Shown: positions 1-9,973, counted from the first letter of the stretch. The stretch: 64,000 nucleotides of DNA from Bradyrhizobium sp. WD16 (GCF_024181725.1 NZ_CP028908.1:4143501-4207500), one strand, 5' to 3'. The notes: generated by a model not told the origin, from the sequence alone. Program-made: numbers and translations.

Positions 1-2
1 AT

Positions 3-479
3 CTCGCCGACAATCCCGGCTCGCGCAAGAAGCGCATGCGAGTGGGCCGCGGCATCGGTTCCGGCAAGGGCAAGACCAGCGGCCGTGGCGGCAAGGGTCA
101 GACCGCACGCAGCGGTGTCCGCATCAAGGGTTTCGAAGGCGGTCAGATGCCGTTGCATCGCCGTCTGCCGAAGCGCGGTTTCAACAACATCTTCCGGCTC
201 GACCTCACCGAGGTCAATCTCGACCGGATCCAGGCGGCGATCGACGCCAAGAAGCTGGACGCTGGAGCGACGGTCGACGCCGCGGCGTTGGTCGAGGCCG
301 GCGTGCTGCGCCGCGCCCGCGACGGCGTGCGCCTGCTCGGCCGCGGCGAGCTCAAGTCCAAGATCACGGTCGAGGTCCATGGCGCCTCCAAGTCCGCCGT
401 CGAGGCGGTGGAGAAGGCGGGTGGCTCGGTCAAGATCCTGGCGCCGCGCGAGGCCGAAGGCGAGCAGAAGGCGTCTTAA
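3..479 (+). CDS. rplO: 50S ribosomal protein L15 (5' end outside window)
   Basis: Large-subunit ribosomal protein L15, which binds 23S rRNA late in 50S assembly. The reading frame is open from the first bases of the window ([17 protein letters not shown]), so the true start lies a few codons upstream; the ATG at 36 is an internal methionine. The conserved glycine/lysine-rich N-terminal segment ([17 protein letters not shown]) and the [14 protein letters not shown] motif are diagnostic. It is followed by secY after about 110 bases, as in the spc operon of alphaproteobacteria. Confidence 0.97.
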   Translation, partial: LADNPGSRKKRMRVGRGIGSGKGKTSGRGGKGQTARSGVRIKGFEGGQMPLHRRLPKRGFNNIFRLDLTEVNLDRIQAAIDAKKLDAGATVDAAALVEAGVLRRARDGVRLLGRGELKSKITVEVHGASKSAVEAVEKAGGSVKILAPREAEGEQKAS

Positions 480-490
480 GAATGCGTCAG

Positions 491-509
491 GCCCGGCCTT
501 GTGCCGGGC
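491..509 (+). terminator. Intercistronic hairpin after rplO
   Basis: A perfect 7-bp stem GCCCGGC / GCCGGGC with a CTTGT loop lies 12 bases after the rplO stop. It has no clear T-run, so it is more likely an RNA-processing or partial-termination hairpin than a full terminator, since secY continues downstream in the same operon. Confidence 0.5.
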
Positions 510-592
510 GTCCGCGTCTTTACCTGTGTCACTGCAGAAGACGGGGATGGCCGCTGCCTGGCGGCCATGATGAGTGAAAGGACCGGGGTTAC

Positions 593-1924
593 ATGGCCTC
601 CGCAGCAGAACAACTTGCCGCCAACCTGAACTTTTCGGCGTTCGCGAAGGCCGACGAACTCAAGAAGCGCATCTGGTTTACTCTGGGTGCGCTGCTTGTT
701 TATCGGCTCGGGACCTATATCCCGTTGCCCGGCATCGATCCTGCCATTTGGGAACAGGTGTTTCGCACCCAGCAGGGCGGCATTCTCGGCATGTTCAATA
801 TGTTCGCCGGCGGCGGCATCCACCGCATGGCGATCTTCGCGCTGAACATCATGCCGTACATCTCGGCGTCGATCATCATTCAGCTGCTGACGACGGTGTC
901 GCCGTCGCTCGAGGCGCTGAAGAAGGAAGGCGAGGCCGGCCGCAAGACGCTGAACCAGTACACCCGCTATCTCACGGTGCTGCTGGCGGCATTCCAGTCC
1001 TACGGCATCGCCGTTGGTCTCGAAGGGGCAGGTAACGTGGTCGCCGATCCGGGCATGTTCTTCCGGGTCTCCACGGCCATCACCCTGACCGGCGGAACCA
1101 TGTTCCTGATGTGGCTCGGCGAGCAGATCACCTCGCGCGGCATCGGCAACGGCATCTCGCTGATCATCCTGTCCGGCATCGTCGCCGAGTTGCCGTCGGC
1201 GATCGCCGGCACCCTCGAGCTCGGCCGCCAAGGCGCGCTCTCCACCGGCATCATCCTGCTGATCATGGTAATGGCCGTGGCGGTGATCGCCTTCATCGTC
1301 TTCATGGAACGGGCGCAGCGCCGGCTGCTGATCCAATATCCGAAGCGTCAGGTCGGCAACAAGATGTTCGAGGGCCAATCCTCGCATCTGCCGCTGAAGC
1401 TCAACACCTCGGGCGTGATCCCGCCGATTTTCGCTTCGTCGCTGCTGCTGTTGCCGACCACGGTTGCGAACTTCAACGCCGGCAAGGGGCCAGAGTGGTT
1501 CCAGTGGCTCACGACCCAGCTCGGCCATGGCAGGCCGTTGTTCCTGGTGCTCTACCTGGCGTTGATCGTGTTCTTTGCCTTCTTCTACACCGCCATCGTG
1601 TTCAACCCGACCGAGACCGCGGACAACCTGAAGAAGCACGGCGGCTTCATTCCGGGCATCCGCCCCGGTGAGCGCACCGCGGAATACATTGACTACGTGC
1701 TGTCGCGAATCACTGTGCTCGGCGCTATCTATCTGGCGATCGTCTGCCTGATCCCGGAAATCCTGATTTCCTACGCCTCGGTGCCGTTCTACTTCGGCGG
1801 CACCTCGCTTCTTATCGTGGTCAGTGTGACGATGGATACCGTCGCCCAGGTGCAGGGCTATCTGTTGGCCCACCAGTACGAAGGGCTGATCAGGAAATCA
1901 AAGCTGAGGGGCCGTCGTCGATGA
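593..1924 (+). CDS. secY: Preprotein translocase subunit SecY
   Basis: Central channel subunit of the SecYEG translocon in the inner membrane; it conducts unfolded preproteins and membrane proteins with SecA or the ribosome. At 443 residues it is of usual length, with about ten hydrophobic segments. Typical SecY signatures are visible: the N-terminal [23 protein letters not shown] near the middle, and [17 protein letters not shown] near the C-terminus. It sits between rplO and adk in spc-operon order, and its TGA overlaps the adk ATG by 4 bases (ATGA), implying translational coupling. Confidence 0.98.
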   Translation: MASAAEQLAANLNFSAFAKADELKKRIWFTLGALLVYRLGTYIPLPGIDPAIWEQVFRTQQGGILGMFNMFAGGGIHRMAIFALNIMPYISASIIIQLLTTVSPSLEALKKEGEAGRKTLNQYTRYLTVLLAAFQSYGIAVGLEGAGNVVADPGMFFRVSTAITLTGGTMFLMWLGEQITSRGIGNGISLIILSGIVAELPSAIAGTLELGRQGALSTGIILLIMVMAVAVIAFIVFMERAQRRLLIQYPKRQVGNKMFEGQSSHLPLKLNTSGVIPPIFASSLLLLPTTVANFNAGKGPEWFQWLTTQLGHGRPLFLVLYLALIVFFAFFYTAIVFNPTETADNLKKHGGFIPGIRPGERTAEYIDYVLSRITVLGAIYLAIVCLIPEILISYASVPFYFGGTSLLIVVSVTMDTVAQVQGYLLAHQYEGLIRKSKLRGRRR

Positions 1925-2901
1925 GATTGATCCTTCTCGGGCCGCCGGGAGCCGGCAAGGGAACACAGGCGAAACTTCTGGTCGAACGTTATGGCATCGT
2001 GCCGCTGTCCACCGGCGACATGCTGCGGGCGGCTGTGGTCGCCGAAACGCCGATCGGGCTGAAGGCCAAGGACATCATGGCGAGCGGCGCCTTGGTGCCC
2101 GATGACGTCGTGATTGGCATCATCGCCGATCGCATTGCCCAGCCGGACGCCGCCAAGGGCTTCATCCTTGATGGCTTTCCGCGCACGGTGCCGCAAGCCG
2201 AAGCGCTCGATGCGCTTCTCAAGGCGCGGGGCCTGAAGCTCGACGCGGTGATCGAACTGCGGGTCAACGAGAGCGCGCTGCTGCAGCGGGTCGAAACCCG
2301 GGTGGCGCAGATGCAGGCCCGCGGCGAAACGGTGCGGGCCGACGACACTCCCGAAGTGCTGTCCAAGCGCCTGGGGGCCTATCGTGCCCAGACCGCGCCG
2401 CTGGTGCACTATTATTCCGAGCGTCGGATGCTGGTGACCATCGACGGCATGATGTCGATCGATGAGGTCACCCGCGAGATTGCCCGGGTGCTGGACGCCG
2501 TTGTTGGCCGCGATACCTTGAAAAAAGGGGCAAAGCCGGCTCGCAAGCGCTCGGCGAAGAAGGCCGGTGCCCCCCGGAAGCCGGTCAGGCCGGCGGTGAA
2601 GGCTGGCGCGAAAAAGGCTGCCAAGGCCGGCCGCAAGACGGGCAAGGCCGTACCGGAGACCGCGAAAAAGGCCGCCAGGAAGGCCTCCAGCGGGAAGAAG
2701 GCGGTGAAGAAGGCGGCCAAGAAATCCGCCGCGAAACCGGGCAGGGCAGCTGCTCGCAAGGCGGGGCGGGGTGCGGGGAGCCGGAAGGTGACCAAGGCGG
2801 CCCGGAGTACCGCCAGAACGGCAAAAAACGCGAAAAAAGCCGGCCGGAAGGTCGCCAAAACAAGGACCAAGGCATCCAGACGGTTGACGAAACGCCGTTG
2901 A
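1921..2901 (+). CDS. adk: Adenylate kinase with a long histone-like C-terminal tail
   Basis: Catalyses AMP + ATP = 2 ADP in the cytosol. Residues 1 to about 200 form a normal short-LID adenylate kinase: P-loop [10 protein letters not shown] at 7-16, an LSTGDMLR-type AMP-binding segment, DGFPRT, and a short LID without zinc cysteines. The gene then continues in frame for about 125 residues almost entirely of Lys, Ala, Arg and Gly (repeated KKA, AKK, ARKA units), resembling histone H1 or AlgP-type tails. A family member is normally 190-220 residues, so 326 is unusual. The tail is part of the reading frame and ends in a stop before rpsM. Its function is not evident; nucleic-acid or polyphosphate binding is an inference from charge only. 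Confidence 0.95.
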   Translation: MRLILLGPPGAGKGTQAKLLVERYGIVPLSTGDMLRAAVVAETPIGLKAKDIMASGALVPDDVVIGIIADRIAQPDAAKGFILDGFPRTVPQAEALDALLKARGLKLDAVIELRVNESALLQRVETRVAQMQARGETVRADDTPEVLSKRLGAYRAQTAPLVHYYSERRMLVTIDGMMSIDEVTREIARVLDAVVGRDTLKKGAKPARKRSAKKAGAPRKPVRPAVKAGAKKAAKAGRKTGKAVPETAKKAARKASSGKKAVKKAAKKSAAKPGRAAARKAGRGAGSRKVTKAARSTARTAKNAKKAGRKVAKTRTKASRRLTKRR

Positions 2902-3052
2902 ATCCTTTAATAAGCCCGCATCCAGTCGGATACGTTTCGGACGATGCCGGGCCCCGAGAGCAACCAGGGCAGGGCGTCGTGTTTGCGTTTGTGAACACCG
3001 CCCGACGACAGAGCAAGATCCGGCCACTAGGCTGGTAACAGGAGTGAAGACC

Positions 3053-3421
3053 GTGGCCCGTATCGCCGGTGTCAATATCCCGACCAACAAGCGCGTGCTG
3101 ATTGCGCTGCAGTACATTCATGGCATCGGCCAGAAGAACGCGGCCGATATCCTCGACAAGGTGAAGATTCCGGTCGATCGCCGCGTCAACCAGCTCACCG
3201 ACCAGGAAGTGCTGCAGATCCGCGAAGTCATCGACCGCGACTACCTGGTCGAGGGCGATCTGCGCCGCGAGGTCGGCATCAACATCAAACGTCTGATGGA
3301 CCTCGGCTGCTATCGTGGCCTGCGCCATCGTCGCGGCCTGCCGGTGCGCGGTCAGCGCACCCACACCAACGCGCGCACCCGCAAGGGTCCCGCGAAGGCG
3401 ATTGCCGGCAAGAAGAAGTAA
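3053..3421 (+). CDS. rpsM: 30S ribosomal protein S13
   Basis: Small-subunit head protein that contacts tRNA and 23S rRNA (bridge B1). The protein [15 protein letters not shown]... and the C-terminal [19 protein letters not shown] are classic S13. I chose the GTG at 3053 because the family begins MARIAG and a GGAG box at 3041-3044 is well spaced; an upstream in-frame GTG at 3044 overlaps that box and would add three residues. The length of 122 residues is normal. Confidence 0.97.
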   Translation: MARIAGVNIPTNKRVLIALQYIHGIGQKNAADILDKVKIPVDRRVNQLTDQEVLQIREVIDRDYLVEGDLRREVGINIKRLMDLGCYRGLRHRRGLPVRGQRTHTNARTRKGPAKAIAGKKK

Positions 3422-3427
3422 GTTTCG

Positions 3428-3448
3428 GCCGGCGCTAGCGCCGGCTTT
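3428..3448 (+). terminator. Hairpin between rpsM and rpsK
   Basis: An 18-base perfect palindrome GCCGGCGC-TA-GCGCCGGC at 3428-3445, followed by TTT, lies directly after the S13 stop. As RNA it would form a GC stem with a small loop. It may attenuate or mark RNA processing between rpsM and rpsK. Confidence 0.55.
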
Positions 3449-3544
3449 CGTTGAGATCGACGGTCCCGCGTTTCGCTCGGCCGAACGAAGAAAAGTTGTA
3501 TTCCCCAGCGTCCGGAATCACGGACGCGCTTGAAGGAAGAGAAA

Positions 3545-3934
3545 ATGGGTAAAGAGGCCACCCGCGTCCGTCGCCGCGAGCGCAAGAACATCGCATCCGG
3601 CATTGCGCACGTGAACTCGTCGTTCAACAACACGACCATCACCATCACCGACGCGCAGGGCAACACCATTGCCTGGTCGTCGGCTGGTACCATGGGTTTC
3701 AAGGGCTCGCGCAAGTCGACCCCCTATGCGGCGCAGGTCGCCGCCGAGGACGTGTCGAAGAAGGCGCAGGAACACGGCATGCGCACCCTCGAGGTCGAGG
3801 TTGCCGGACCGGGGTCCGGTCGTGAATCGGCGCTGCGCGCGCTGCAGGCGGCGGGCTTCACCGTCACCTCGATCCGCGACGTGACCACCATCCCGCACAA
3901 CGGCTGCCGGCCGCGCAAGCGCCGCCGCGTGTGA
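3545..3934 (+). CDS. rpsK: 30S ribosomal protein S11
   Basis: Platform protein of the 30S subunit near the mRNA exit/E site. The protein [16 protein letters not shown]... with [13 protein letters not shown] and the C-terminal [13 protein letters not shown] is unmistakable S11. ATG 3545 is preferred over the in-frame TTG at 3530 because an AAGGAAG Shine-Dalgarno sequence sits at 3533-3539. At 129 residues it is normal. It lies between rpsM and rpoA in the alpha operon. Confidence 0.97.
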   Translation: MGKEATRVRRRERKNIASGIAHVNSSFNNTTITITDAQGNTIAWSSAGTMGFKGSRKSTPYAAQVAAEDVSKKAQEHGMRTLEVEVAGPGSGRESALRALQAAGFTVTSIRDVTTIPHNGCRPRKRRRV

Positions 3935-3942
3935 GGGCAGAC

Positions 3943-3973
3943 GGCGGACGGCTCGGCCGTCCGCCTTGCTTTT
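3943..3973 (+). terminator. Strong hairpin between rpsK and rpoA
   Basis: A perfect 10-bp stem GGCGGACGGC / GCCGTCCGCC with a 3-base loop, followed by TTGCTTTT. It has the form of a weak intrinsic terminator or processing site, and could set the ratio of RpoA to the upstream ribosomal proteins. Confidence 0.6.
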
Positions 3974-4043
3974 GAAGACATTTGTTGCGCGGACAGATCC
4001 GCTATCTCAAGCGCCAGTATCCTCCAACGCCAGCTAAGATGGC

Positions 4044-5075
4044 ATGGGTGAGACAGTGACGATCCAGAAGAATTGGCAAGAACTTATTCGTCCCAACAAG
4101 CTCCACGTGACGCCGGGCGGCGATGCCAGCCGCGTCGCGACCGTGGTGGCCGAGCCGCTTGAGCGTGGCTTCGGTCAGACGCTCGGCAACGCCCTGCGCC
4201 GCATCCTCCTGTCCTCGCTGCAGGGCGCGGCGGTGCAGTCGGTGCACATCGACGGCGTGCTGCACGAATTCTCCTCGATCGCCGGCGTGCGCGAGGACGT
4301 TACCGATATTGTCCTCAACATCAAGGACATCTCGATCAAGATGCAGGGCGAAGGCCCCAAGCGGATGGTCGTGAAGAAGCAGGGCCCTGGTGTCGTCACC
4401 GCCGGGGATATCCAGACCGTCGGCGACGTTGTCGTGCTCAACCCGGAACTGCAGATCTGCACCCTCGACGAGGGCGCCGAGATCCGCATGGAGTTCACCG
4501 TGAATTCCGGCAAGGGCTACGTGGCCTCCGAGCGCAACCGCCCCGAGGACGCGCCGATCGGCTTGATCCCGGTGGACAGCCTGTTCTCGCCGGTCCGCAA
4601 GGTCTCCTACAAGGTCGAGAATACCCGTGAGGGACAGATCCTCGACTACGACAAGCTGACCATGACCATCGAGACCAACGGCGCGATCACGCCGGAGGAC
4701 GCGCTGGCCTACTCCGCCCGCATCCTTCAGGATCAGCTCAACGTCTTCGTCAACTTCGAGGAGCCGCGTAAGGAAGTGGCGGCCGAGGTCATTCCGGATC
4801 TCGCCTTCAACCCGGCCTTCCTCAAGAAGGTCGACGAGCTCGAATTGTCGGTGCGTTCGGCGAACTGCCTGAAGAACGACAACATCGTCTACATCGGCGA
4901 TCTCGTGCAGAAGTCGGAAGCGGAAATGCTCCGCACCCCGAATTTCGGTCGCAAGTCGCTGAACGAAATCAAGGAAGTGCTGGCTCAGATGGGGCTGCAT
5001 CTCGGCATGGAAGTGCCGGGCTGGCCGCCCGAGAACATCGACGAGCTCGCCAAGCGCTTCGAAGATCATTATTAA
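4044..5075 (+). CDS. rpoA: DNA-directed RNA polymerase subunit alpha
   Basis: Alpha subunit of RNA polymerase. The N-terminal domain (about residues 10-235) dimerises and scaffolds beta/beta'; it shows [22 protein letters not shown]. The C-terminal domain (about 260-325) with [14 protein letters not shown] and [17 protein letters not shown] contacts UP elements and activators. The end [15 protein letters not shown] is typical of Bradyrhizobiaceae. Start: ATG 4044 gives [11 protein letters not shown]; relatives often start at the codon corresponding to the GTG at 4056 (MTIQKNW), and neither has a strong Shine-Dalgarno sequence. Confidence 0.97.
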   Translation: MGETVTIQKNWQELIRPNKLHVTPGGDASRVATVVAEPLERGFGQTLGNALRRILLSSLQGAAVQSVHIDGVLHEFSSIAGVREDVTDIVLNIKDISIKMQGEGPKRMVVKKQGPGVVTAGDIQTVGDVVVLNPELQICTLDEGAEIRMEFTVNSGKGYVASERNRPEDAPIGLIPVDSLFSPVRKVSYKVENTREGQILDYDKLTMTIETNGAITPEDALAYSARILQDQLNVFVNFEEPRKEVAAEVIPDLAFNPAFLKKVDELELSVRSANCLKNDNIVYIGDLVQKSEAEMLRTPNFGRKSLNEIKEVLAQMGLHLGMEVPGWPPENIDELAKRFEDHY

Positions 5076-5117
5076 GTTCGGTTAAGACCGCCCGCGGGCG
5101 GCAGCAGGAGAGACGCC

Positions 5118-5534
5118 ATGCGTCACGGCAAGGTTCACCGCAAGCTCAATCGCACCGCCGAGCACCGGCGCGCGATGTTTGCCAACATGTCAGCGGCCCT
5201 GATCAAGCACGAGCAGATCGTCACCACGCTGCCGAAGGCCAAGGAATTGCGGCCGATCGTCGAAAAGCTGGTGACGCTCGGCAAGCGCGGCGGCCTCGCC
5301 CTGCGCCGCCAGGCGATCGGCGAGCTGCGCGACGTCGAGCAGGCCAAGAAGCTCTTCGACGTGCTGGCGCCGCGCTACAAGGACCGCAATGGCGGTTACC
5401 TGCGCATCATCAAGGCCGGCTTCCGCTACGGCGACAACGCGGCGATGGCGGTGATCGAGTTCGTCGACCGCGACGTCGACGCCAAGGGCCGGGACTCCGG
5501 TCCGGTGCAGGAGCGGGTTGAAGAGGCGGCCTGA
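5118..5534 (+). CDS. rplQ: 50S ribosomal protein L17
   Basis: Large-subunit protein near the polypeptide exit. The sequence [20 protein letters not shown] and the [22 protein letters not shown]-type motif are diagnostic. A CAGGAGAG Shine-Dalgarno sequence lies just upstream of ATG 5118. It is the last gene of the alpha operon and is followed by a strong hairpin. Confidence 0.97.
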   Translation: MRHGKVHRKLNRTAEHRRAMFANMSAALIKHEQIVTTLPKAKELRPIVEKLVTLGKRGGLALRRQAIGELRDVEQAKKLFDVLAPRYKDRNGGYLRIIKAGFRYGDNAAMAVIEFVDRDVDAKGRDSGPVQERVEEAA

Positions 5535-5592
5535 GCCTCGACGCTTCCTTCGACGACGTTGCCTTCAACGACGTCCCCTTGAACTGAGTTCT

Positions 5593-5618
5593 GAAAGCGG
5601 CGCTTCGGCGCCGCTTTC
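5593..5618 (+). terminator. End-of-operon terminator with TTCG tetraloop
   Basis: A perfect 11-bp stem GAAAGCGGCGC / GCGCCGCTTTC closes on a TTCG tetraloop, between the convergent rplQ and oxidoreductase genes. The arms end in GAAA/TTTC, so it could act in both directions. The T-tract is short. Confidence 0.75.
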
Positions 5619-5650
5619 GCGTTCCGGATGGTGGCTCGGCGCTGCCGAGG

Positions 5651-6664
5651 TCACCAGCCCTCCAGCACCAATTTGCCGGTGGTGCGGCCGCCTTCGATCG
5701 CGGCGTGGGCCTTCTTCAGCGTCGCCGCATCGATGCGGCCGAGCACCTTGTCGAGCGTGGTGCGCAGCACGCCGTTGTCGATCAGGCTGGCTGCGTCATT
5801 GAGCAGGCGGTGCTGGGCGATCATGTCGGGTGTCTGGAACGACGATCGCGTGAACATCGATTCCCAGTGCAGCGAGCCGGCCTTGCCCTTGAGCAGCGTG
5901 GCGTCGAGACTCGTCGGATCGTCGATCAGGCCGATCTTGCCCTGGGGCGCCAGAATGTCGGTGAGGGCGCGATAGTGTTGGTCGGTGTTGGTCAGGCTGG
6001 CGATCAAGCGCACCGGCGGCAGCTTGAGCCCCTCGACCTGCTCCCTGAGCGGCTTGGAATGGTCGATCACCGCATGGGCGCCGAGGTCGTGGCACCATTT
6101 GGTGGATTCGGGGCGCGAAGCGGTGGCGACCACGGCGAGGCCGGTCAGGCGCCGCGCCAGCTGGATCAGCATCGAGCCCACGCCGCCGGCGCCGCCGACG
6201 ATCAGCAAGGTCCGCGGGTCGATGCTCTTGCCCGGCTGCACCTCGAGACGGTCAAATAGCAGTTCCCAAGCGGTGATGGTGGTTAAAGCCAGCGCCGCCG
6301 ACTGGGCGAAGGAGAGCGACTTCGGCTTGCGACCGACGATCCGCTCGTCGACGAGGTGAAACTCGGAATTGGTGCCCTGGCGCTGGATCGAACCGGCGTA
6401 ATAGACCTCGTCACCCGGCTTGAACAAGGTCACCTCGGGACCGACGGCATCGACGACCCCGGCGGCGTCGAAGCCGAGGATCTTGAATTCCCCGGCTTTC
6501 GGCTCGGCCCGCTTGCGCACCTTGGTGTCCACCGGGTTGACCGAGACGGCGCGCACTGCGACCCGCAGATCGCGTGCCTTGGGCTCGGGCTGCGGCACCT
6601 CGATGTTGCGCAGCGAATCCTCAGCTTCGATGGGAAGGGATTTGGCGTAGCCGACAGCTTTCAT
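5651..6664 (-). CDS. Zinc-type alcohol dehydrogenase / quinone oxidoreductase family protein
   Basis: Medium-chain dehydrogenase/reductase of 337 residues. The N-terminal GroES-like half has VNPVDTKVRKR and LGFDAAGVVDAVG; the C-terminal Rossmann half has LLIVGGAGGVGSMLIQLA. The catalytic zinc cysteines of true alcohol dehydrogenases are not evident, which fits the NADPH:quinone reductase-like subgroup. It is divergent from an HxlR regulator 130 bases away, a common pairing for redox or aldehyde/quinone-responsive control. The substrate is unknown. Confidence 0.9.
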   Translation of the reverse strand: MKAVGYAKSLPIEAEDSLRNIEVPQPEPKARDLRVAVRAVSVNPVDTKVRKRAEPKAGEFKILGFDAAGVVDAVGPEVTLFKPGDEVYYAGSIQRQGTNSEFHLVDERIVGRKPKSLSFAQSAALALTTITAWELLFDRLEVQPGKSIDPRTLLIVGGAGGVGSMLIQLARRLTGLAVVATASRPESTKWCHDLGAHAVIDHSKPLREQVEGLKLPPVRLIASLTNTDQHYRALTDILAPQGKIGLIDDPTSLDATLLKGKAGSLHWESMFTRSSFQTPDMIAQHRLLNDAASLIDNGVLRTTLDKVLGRIDAATLKKAHAAIEGGRTTGKLVLEGW

Positions 6665-6760
6665 CGGATATCTCCTGAAGGGGAAACGCGCCCCTAAGGG
6701 CGGCCATGCCGTTAGATTCCGTGCCAGGGCTATGATTGCAAGTACGGTCCATTAGTGGCT

Positions 6761-6782
6761 ATAGTGCCTAAAGGGATACTAT
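6761..6782. promoter_or_regulatory. Possible HxlR operator in the divergent promoter
   Basis: An imperfect dyad ATAGT-N12-ACTAT lies between the oxidoreductase and HxlR genes, just before the probable HxlR start. HxlR-type dimers often bind such dyads and autoregulate. The arms are only 5 bp, so this is tentative. Confidence 0.3.
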
Positions 6783-6793
6783 TGGCTCGACCC

Positions 6794-7144
6794 ATGAAGC
6801 GGAAGGATTTCGACTGCGCACCGGGCTGCCCGGTGGAGGTCACCCTCGATCTCATCGATGGCAAATGGAAGGGCGTGATCCTCTATCACCTGCAGCAGGG
6901 CACCTGCAGGTTCGGCGAACTGCGGCGCCGGCTGCCGCGGGTGACGCAGCGCATGCTGACCAAGCAGCTCCGCGCCCTGGAGCAGGACGGGCTGATCCTC
7001 CGCAAGGTCTATGCTGAGGTGCCGCCCCGGGTGGAATACAGCCTGACCGAGACCGGCGAGCGCTTGCGGCCGGTGATCGAGGCGCTGCGCGTCTGGGGTG
7101 AGGATTATCGCGACCGCGCCCGCCAGCAGGGCGCCGCGGCCTGA
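6794..7144 (+). CDS. HxlR-family transcriptional regulator
   Basis: Winged-helix DNA-binding protein of the HxlR/MarR-like group (about 116 residues). The N-terminal CAPGCPVEVTLDLIDGKWK, the FGELRRRLPRVTQRMLTKQLRALE recognition region and the VEYSLTETGERL wing are all family hallmarks. The N-terminal cysteines could sense thiol-reactive compounds, as known for YodB/HypR. ATG 6794 (MKRKDFDCAPGC) is preferred; an upstream GTG at 6755 would add 13 residues unlike the family. It probably controls the divergent oxidoreductase. Confidence 0.9.
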   Translation: MKRKDFDCAPGCPVEVTLDLIDGKWKGVILYHLQQGTCRFGELRRRLPRVTQRMLTKQLRALEQDGLILRKVYAEVPPRVEYSLTETGERLRPVIEALRVWGEDYRDRARQQGAAA

Positions 7145-7247
7145 CGCGCGGTTCGCCGAAGGCGGGGAACGGACCCCGCGGGACGTGCGTCGAGGCTCCT
7201 GAGGCCCTATATACGGCGCGATTTTCCGCCAATTGCAGGACGATTCG

Positions 7248-8645
7248 ATGCTCCGTCAGATTTCCTTTGCCGTCGCCGCCCTGACCTTTGTGGCGCTGGC
7301 GCCCCCTGCGCTGGCGCAGGATCGGGTGGTGCCGACCTCCCAGAACCAGCTCCGGCTGTCCTACGCGCCGATCGTCCAGCGGGTACAGCCGGCCGTGGTC
7401 AACGTCTATGCGGCGAAGGTGATCCAGAATCGCAATCCGCTGCTCGACGATCCGATCTTCCGCCGGTTCTTCGGCGTACCCGGCCAGCAGCCCGAGCAGA
7501 TGCAGCGCTCGCTGGGCTCGGGCGTGATGGTCGATGCCGCGGGCCTCGTCGTCACCAACAACCACGTCATCGAGGGGGCCGACCAGGTCAAGATCTCGCT
7601 CGCCGACAAGCGGGAGTTCGAGGCGGAGATCGTCCTGAAGGACACTCGCAGTGATCTCGCGGTGCTGCGCGTCAAGGACGCCAAGGAACGTTTTCCGACT
7701 CTCGACTTCGCCAATTCCGACGAGTTGCAAGTCGGCGACGTGGTGCTGGCGATCGGTAATCCCTTCGGCGTCGGCCAGACCGTCACCCACGGGATCGTCT
7801 CGGCGCTGGCGCGCACCCAGGTCGGTATTACCGACTACCAGTTCTTCATCCAGACTGACGCGGCAATCAACCCGGGCAATTCCGGCGGCGCGCTGGTCGA
7901 CATGAACGGTCGCCTGGTCGGCATCAACACCGCGATCTTCTCGCGCTCCGGCGGTTCGCAGGGCATCGGCTTCGCCATCCCCGCCAACATGGTGCGGGTG
8001 GTCGTCGCCTCCGCCAAGAACGGCGGCAGCGCGGTCAAGCGTCCCTGGCTCGGTGCCCGGCTGCAGGCGGTCACGCCGGAAATTGCCGAGACCATCGGCC
8101 TGCCGCGCCCTACCGGCGCGCTGGTCGCGAGTGTCGTCGCCGACAGCCCGGCGGCGCGCGCCGGGCTGAAGCTGTCGGACCTGATCACGGGGGTCGAGGG
8201 CCAGACCATCGACGATCCCAATGCCTTCGACTATCGCTTCGCCACCCGGCCGCTCGGCGGCAGCGCCACCATCGATGTGATGCGCGGCGGCAAGACACTT
8301 CGCCTTGCGGTTCCGCTGGAAACTGCGCCCGACACCGGTCGCGACGAGGTCTCCATCACCGGCCGCAGTCCCTTCCAGGGTGCCAAGGTGGCCAATATCT
8401 CGCCGGCACTCGCGGACGAGATGCATCTCGACGCCGCGGCCGAGGGCATCATCATCACCGGCGTTGCCGAGGACGGGCTTGCGGCCAATGTCGGTTTCCA
8501 GAAGGGAGACATCGTCACCGCGGTGAACGGGCAGAAGATCACCCACACGCGCGATCTCGTGCAGGCGACGCGGGAGGCGAGCCGGATCTGGCGGATCACC
8601 GTGATCCGTGGCGGCCAGCAGCTCTCGGTTGTGCTCGGCGGATGA
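7248..8645 (+). CDS. Periplasmic DegP/DegQ-type serine endoprotease
   Basis: HtrA family protease/chaperone of 465 residues for envelope protein quality control. A signal peptide (about residues 1-23, ending ALA) is followed by a trypsin-like domain with the full triad: H106 in VVTNNHVIEGA, D136 in RSDLAVLRV and S212 in NPGNSGGAL. Two PDZ domains follow (about 260-350 and 375-460). ATG 7248 is chosen because it begins the signal peptide; the in-frame TTG at 7233 would add five residues. It overlaps rarA by 4 bases (ATGA), an operon arrangement. Confidence 0.95.
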   Translation: MLRQISFAVAALTFVALAPPALAQDRVVPTSQNQLRLSYAPIVQRVQPAVVNVYAAKVIQNRNPLLDDPIFRRFFGVPGQQPEQMQRSLGSGVMVDAAGLVVTNNHVIEGADQVKISLADKREFEAEIVLKDTRSDLAVLRVKDAKERFPTLDFANSDELQVGDVVLAIGNPFGVGQTVTHGIVSALARTQVGITDYQFFIQTDAAINPGNSGGALVDMNGRLVGINTAIFSRSGGSQGIGFAIPANMVRVVVASAKNGGSAVKRPWLGARLQAVTPEIAETIGLPRPTGALVASVVADSPAARAGLKLSDLITGVEGQTIDDPNAFDYRFATRPLGGSATIDVMRGGKTLRLAVPLETAPDTGRDEVSITGRSPFQGAKVANISPALADEMHLDAAAEGIIITGVAEDGLAANVGFQKGDIVTAVNGQKITHTRDLVQATREASRIWRITVIRGGQQLSVVLGG

Positions 8646-9973
8646 GCCGTAACAAGCCGCCGGCACCCTCGCTGTTCGCCGCCGCCGGCCTCGAACAGGA
8701 CACGCCGCATCCGCTGCCCGACCGGTTGCGCCCCAGGACGCTCGCCGATGTGGTCGGCCAGGACCACATCCTCGGCCCCGACGGCGCGCTGACCCGCATG
8801 CTCGAGACGCGCAGCCTTGGCTCGCTGGTCTTCTGGGGGCCGCCCGGTACCGGCAAGACCACCGTGGCGCGATTGCTCGCCGACGCCACCGAACTGCATT
8901 TCGAGCAGATTTCTGCGGTGTTTTCCGGCGTCGCCGACCTGAAGAAGGTGTTCGAGGCCGCGCGTGCCCGGCGCGAGAGCGGCAAGGGCACGCTGCTGTT
9001 CGTCGACGAGGTCCACCGCTTCAACCGCGCCCAGCAGGATTCCTTCCTGCCGGTGATGGAAGACGGCACCGTCGTGCTGGTCGGTGCCACCACCGAAAAT
9101 CCCTCGTTCGAGCTCAACGCCGCTCTATTGTCGCGCGCACGGGTGCTGGTGTTCCGTTCGCTCGACGCCGCCGCAGTGGAGAAGCTGTTCGCCCGCGCCG
9201 AGGCAGTGGAGGGCAAGCCGCTGCCGCTCGACGCCGAGGCCCGCGCGGCACTGGCGCGCATGGCCGACGGCGACGGTCGGGCGGCGCTGACGCTGGTCGA
9301 GGAGGTCTGGCGCTCGGCACGCCCCGGCGAAGTCTTCAATGCCGCGCAACTGCAGGAGATCCTGCAGCGCCGGGCTCCCATCTACGACAAGTCGGCCGAC
9401 GGCCACTACAATCTGATCTCGGCGCTGCACAAATCGGTGCGCGGCTCGGATCCTGATGCAGCGCTGTATTACCTCGCGCGCATGTTCGACGCTGGTGAGG
9501 ATCCGTTGTTTCTGGCCCGCCGCGTGGTGCGCATGGCTGTGGAGGACATCGGCCTTGCCGACCCGCAGGCGCTGGTAATCGCCAACGCCGCCAAGGATGC
9601 CTACGATTTCCTCGGCAGCCCGGAAGGCGAACTCGCCATTGCCCAGGCGGTGATCTATCTCGCCACCGCGCCCAAATCGAATGCAGCCTATGTCGCCTAC
9701 GGCGAGGCCATGCGCACTGCCAAGCAGGCCGGGTCGCTGCTGCCGCCCAAGCACATCCTCAACGCCCCGACCTCGCTGATGAAATCGGAGGGCTATGGCG
9801 GCGGCTACCAGTACGACCATGACACGCCGGAGGGCTTCTCCGGCCAAAACTACTTTCCGGACGAACTCGGCCGGGTGACGTTTTACGATCCGCCTGATCG
9901 CGGCTTTGAGCGCGAAATCCGCAAACGGCTCGATTATTGGGCAAAACTGAGAGCCAACAAGAACGCGCGCTGA
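8642..9973 (+). CDS. rarA: Replication-associated recombination protein A (AAA+ ATPase)
   Basis: RarA/MgsA clamp-loader-like ATPase acting at stalled replication forks. Walker A GPPGTGKT is at residues 66-73, Walker B is in LLFVDEVHRF, and sensor residues lie in GATTENPSFELNAALLSR. The C-terminal tetramerisation region includes KSVRGSDPDAALYYLARM and the YDHDTPEGFSGQNYFPDEL segment typical of the family. The length of 443 is normal. It is translationally coupled to the DegP-type gene. Confidence 0.95.
   Translation: MSRNKPPAPSLFAAAGLEQDTPHPLPDRLRPRTLADVVGQDHILGPDGALTRMLETRSLGSLVFWGPPGTGKTTVARLLADATELHFEQISAVFSGVADLKKVFEAARARRESGKGTLLFVDEVHRFNRAQQDSFLPVMEDGTVVLVGATTENPSFELNAALLSRARVLVFRSLDAAAVEKLFARAEAVEGKPLPLDAEARAALARMADGDGRAALTLVEEVWRSARPGEVFNAAQLQEILQRRAPIYDKSADGHYNLISALHKSVRGSDPDAALYYLARMFDAGEDPLFLARRVVRMAVEDIGLADPQALVIANAAKDAYDFLGSPEGELAIAQAVIYLATAPKSNAAYVAYGEAMRTAKQAGSLLPPKHILNAPTSLMKSEGYGGGYQYDHDTPEGFSGQNYFPDELGRVTFYDPPDRGFEREIRKRLDYWAKLRANKNAR

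Noticed and set aside
476-1873. Long minus-strand frame (465 codons) antisense to secY
   Set aside because: It lies wholly over secY, its product is low-complexity with His/Arg/Gln bias typical of the mirror of a GC-rich gene, and it has no family motif.
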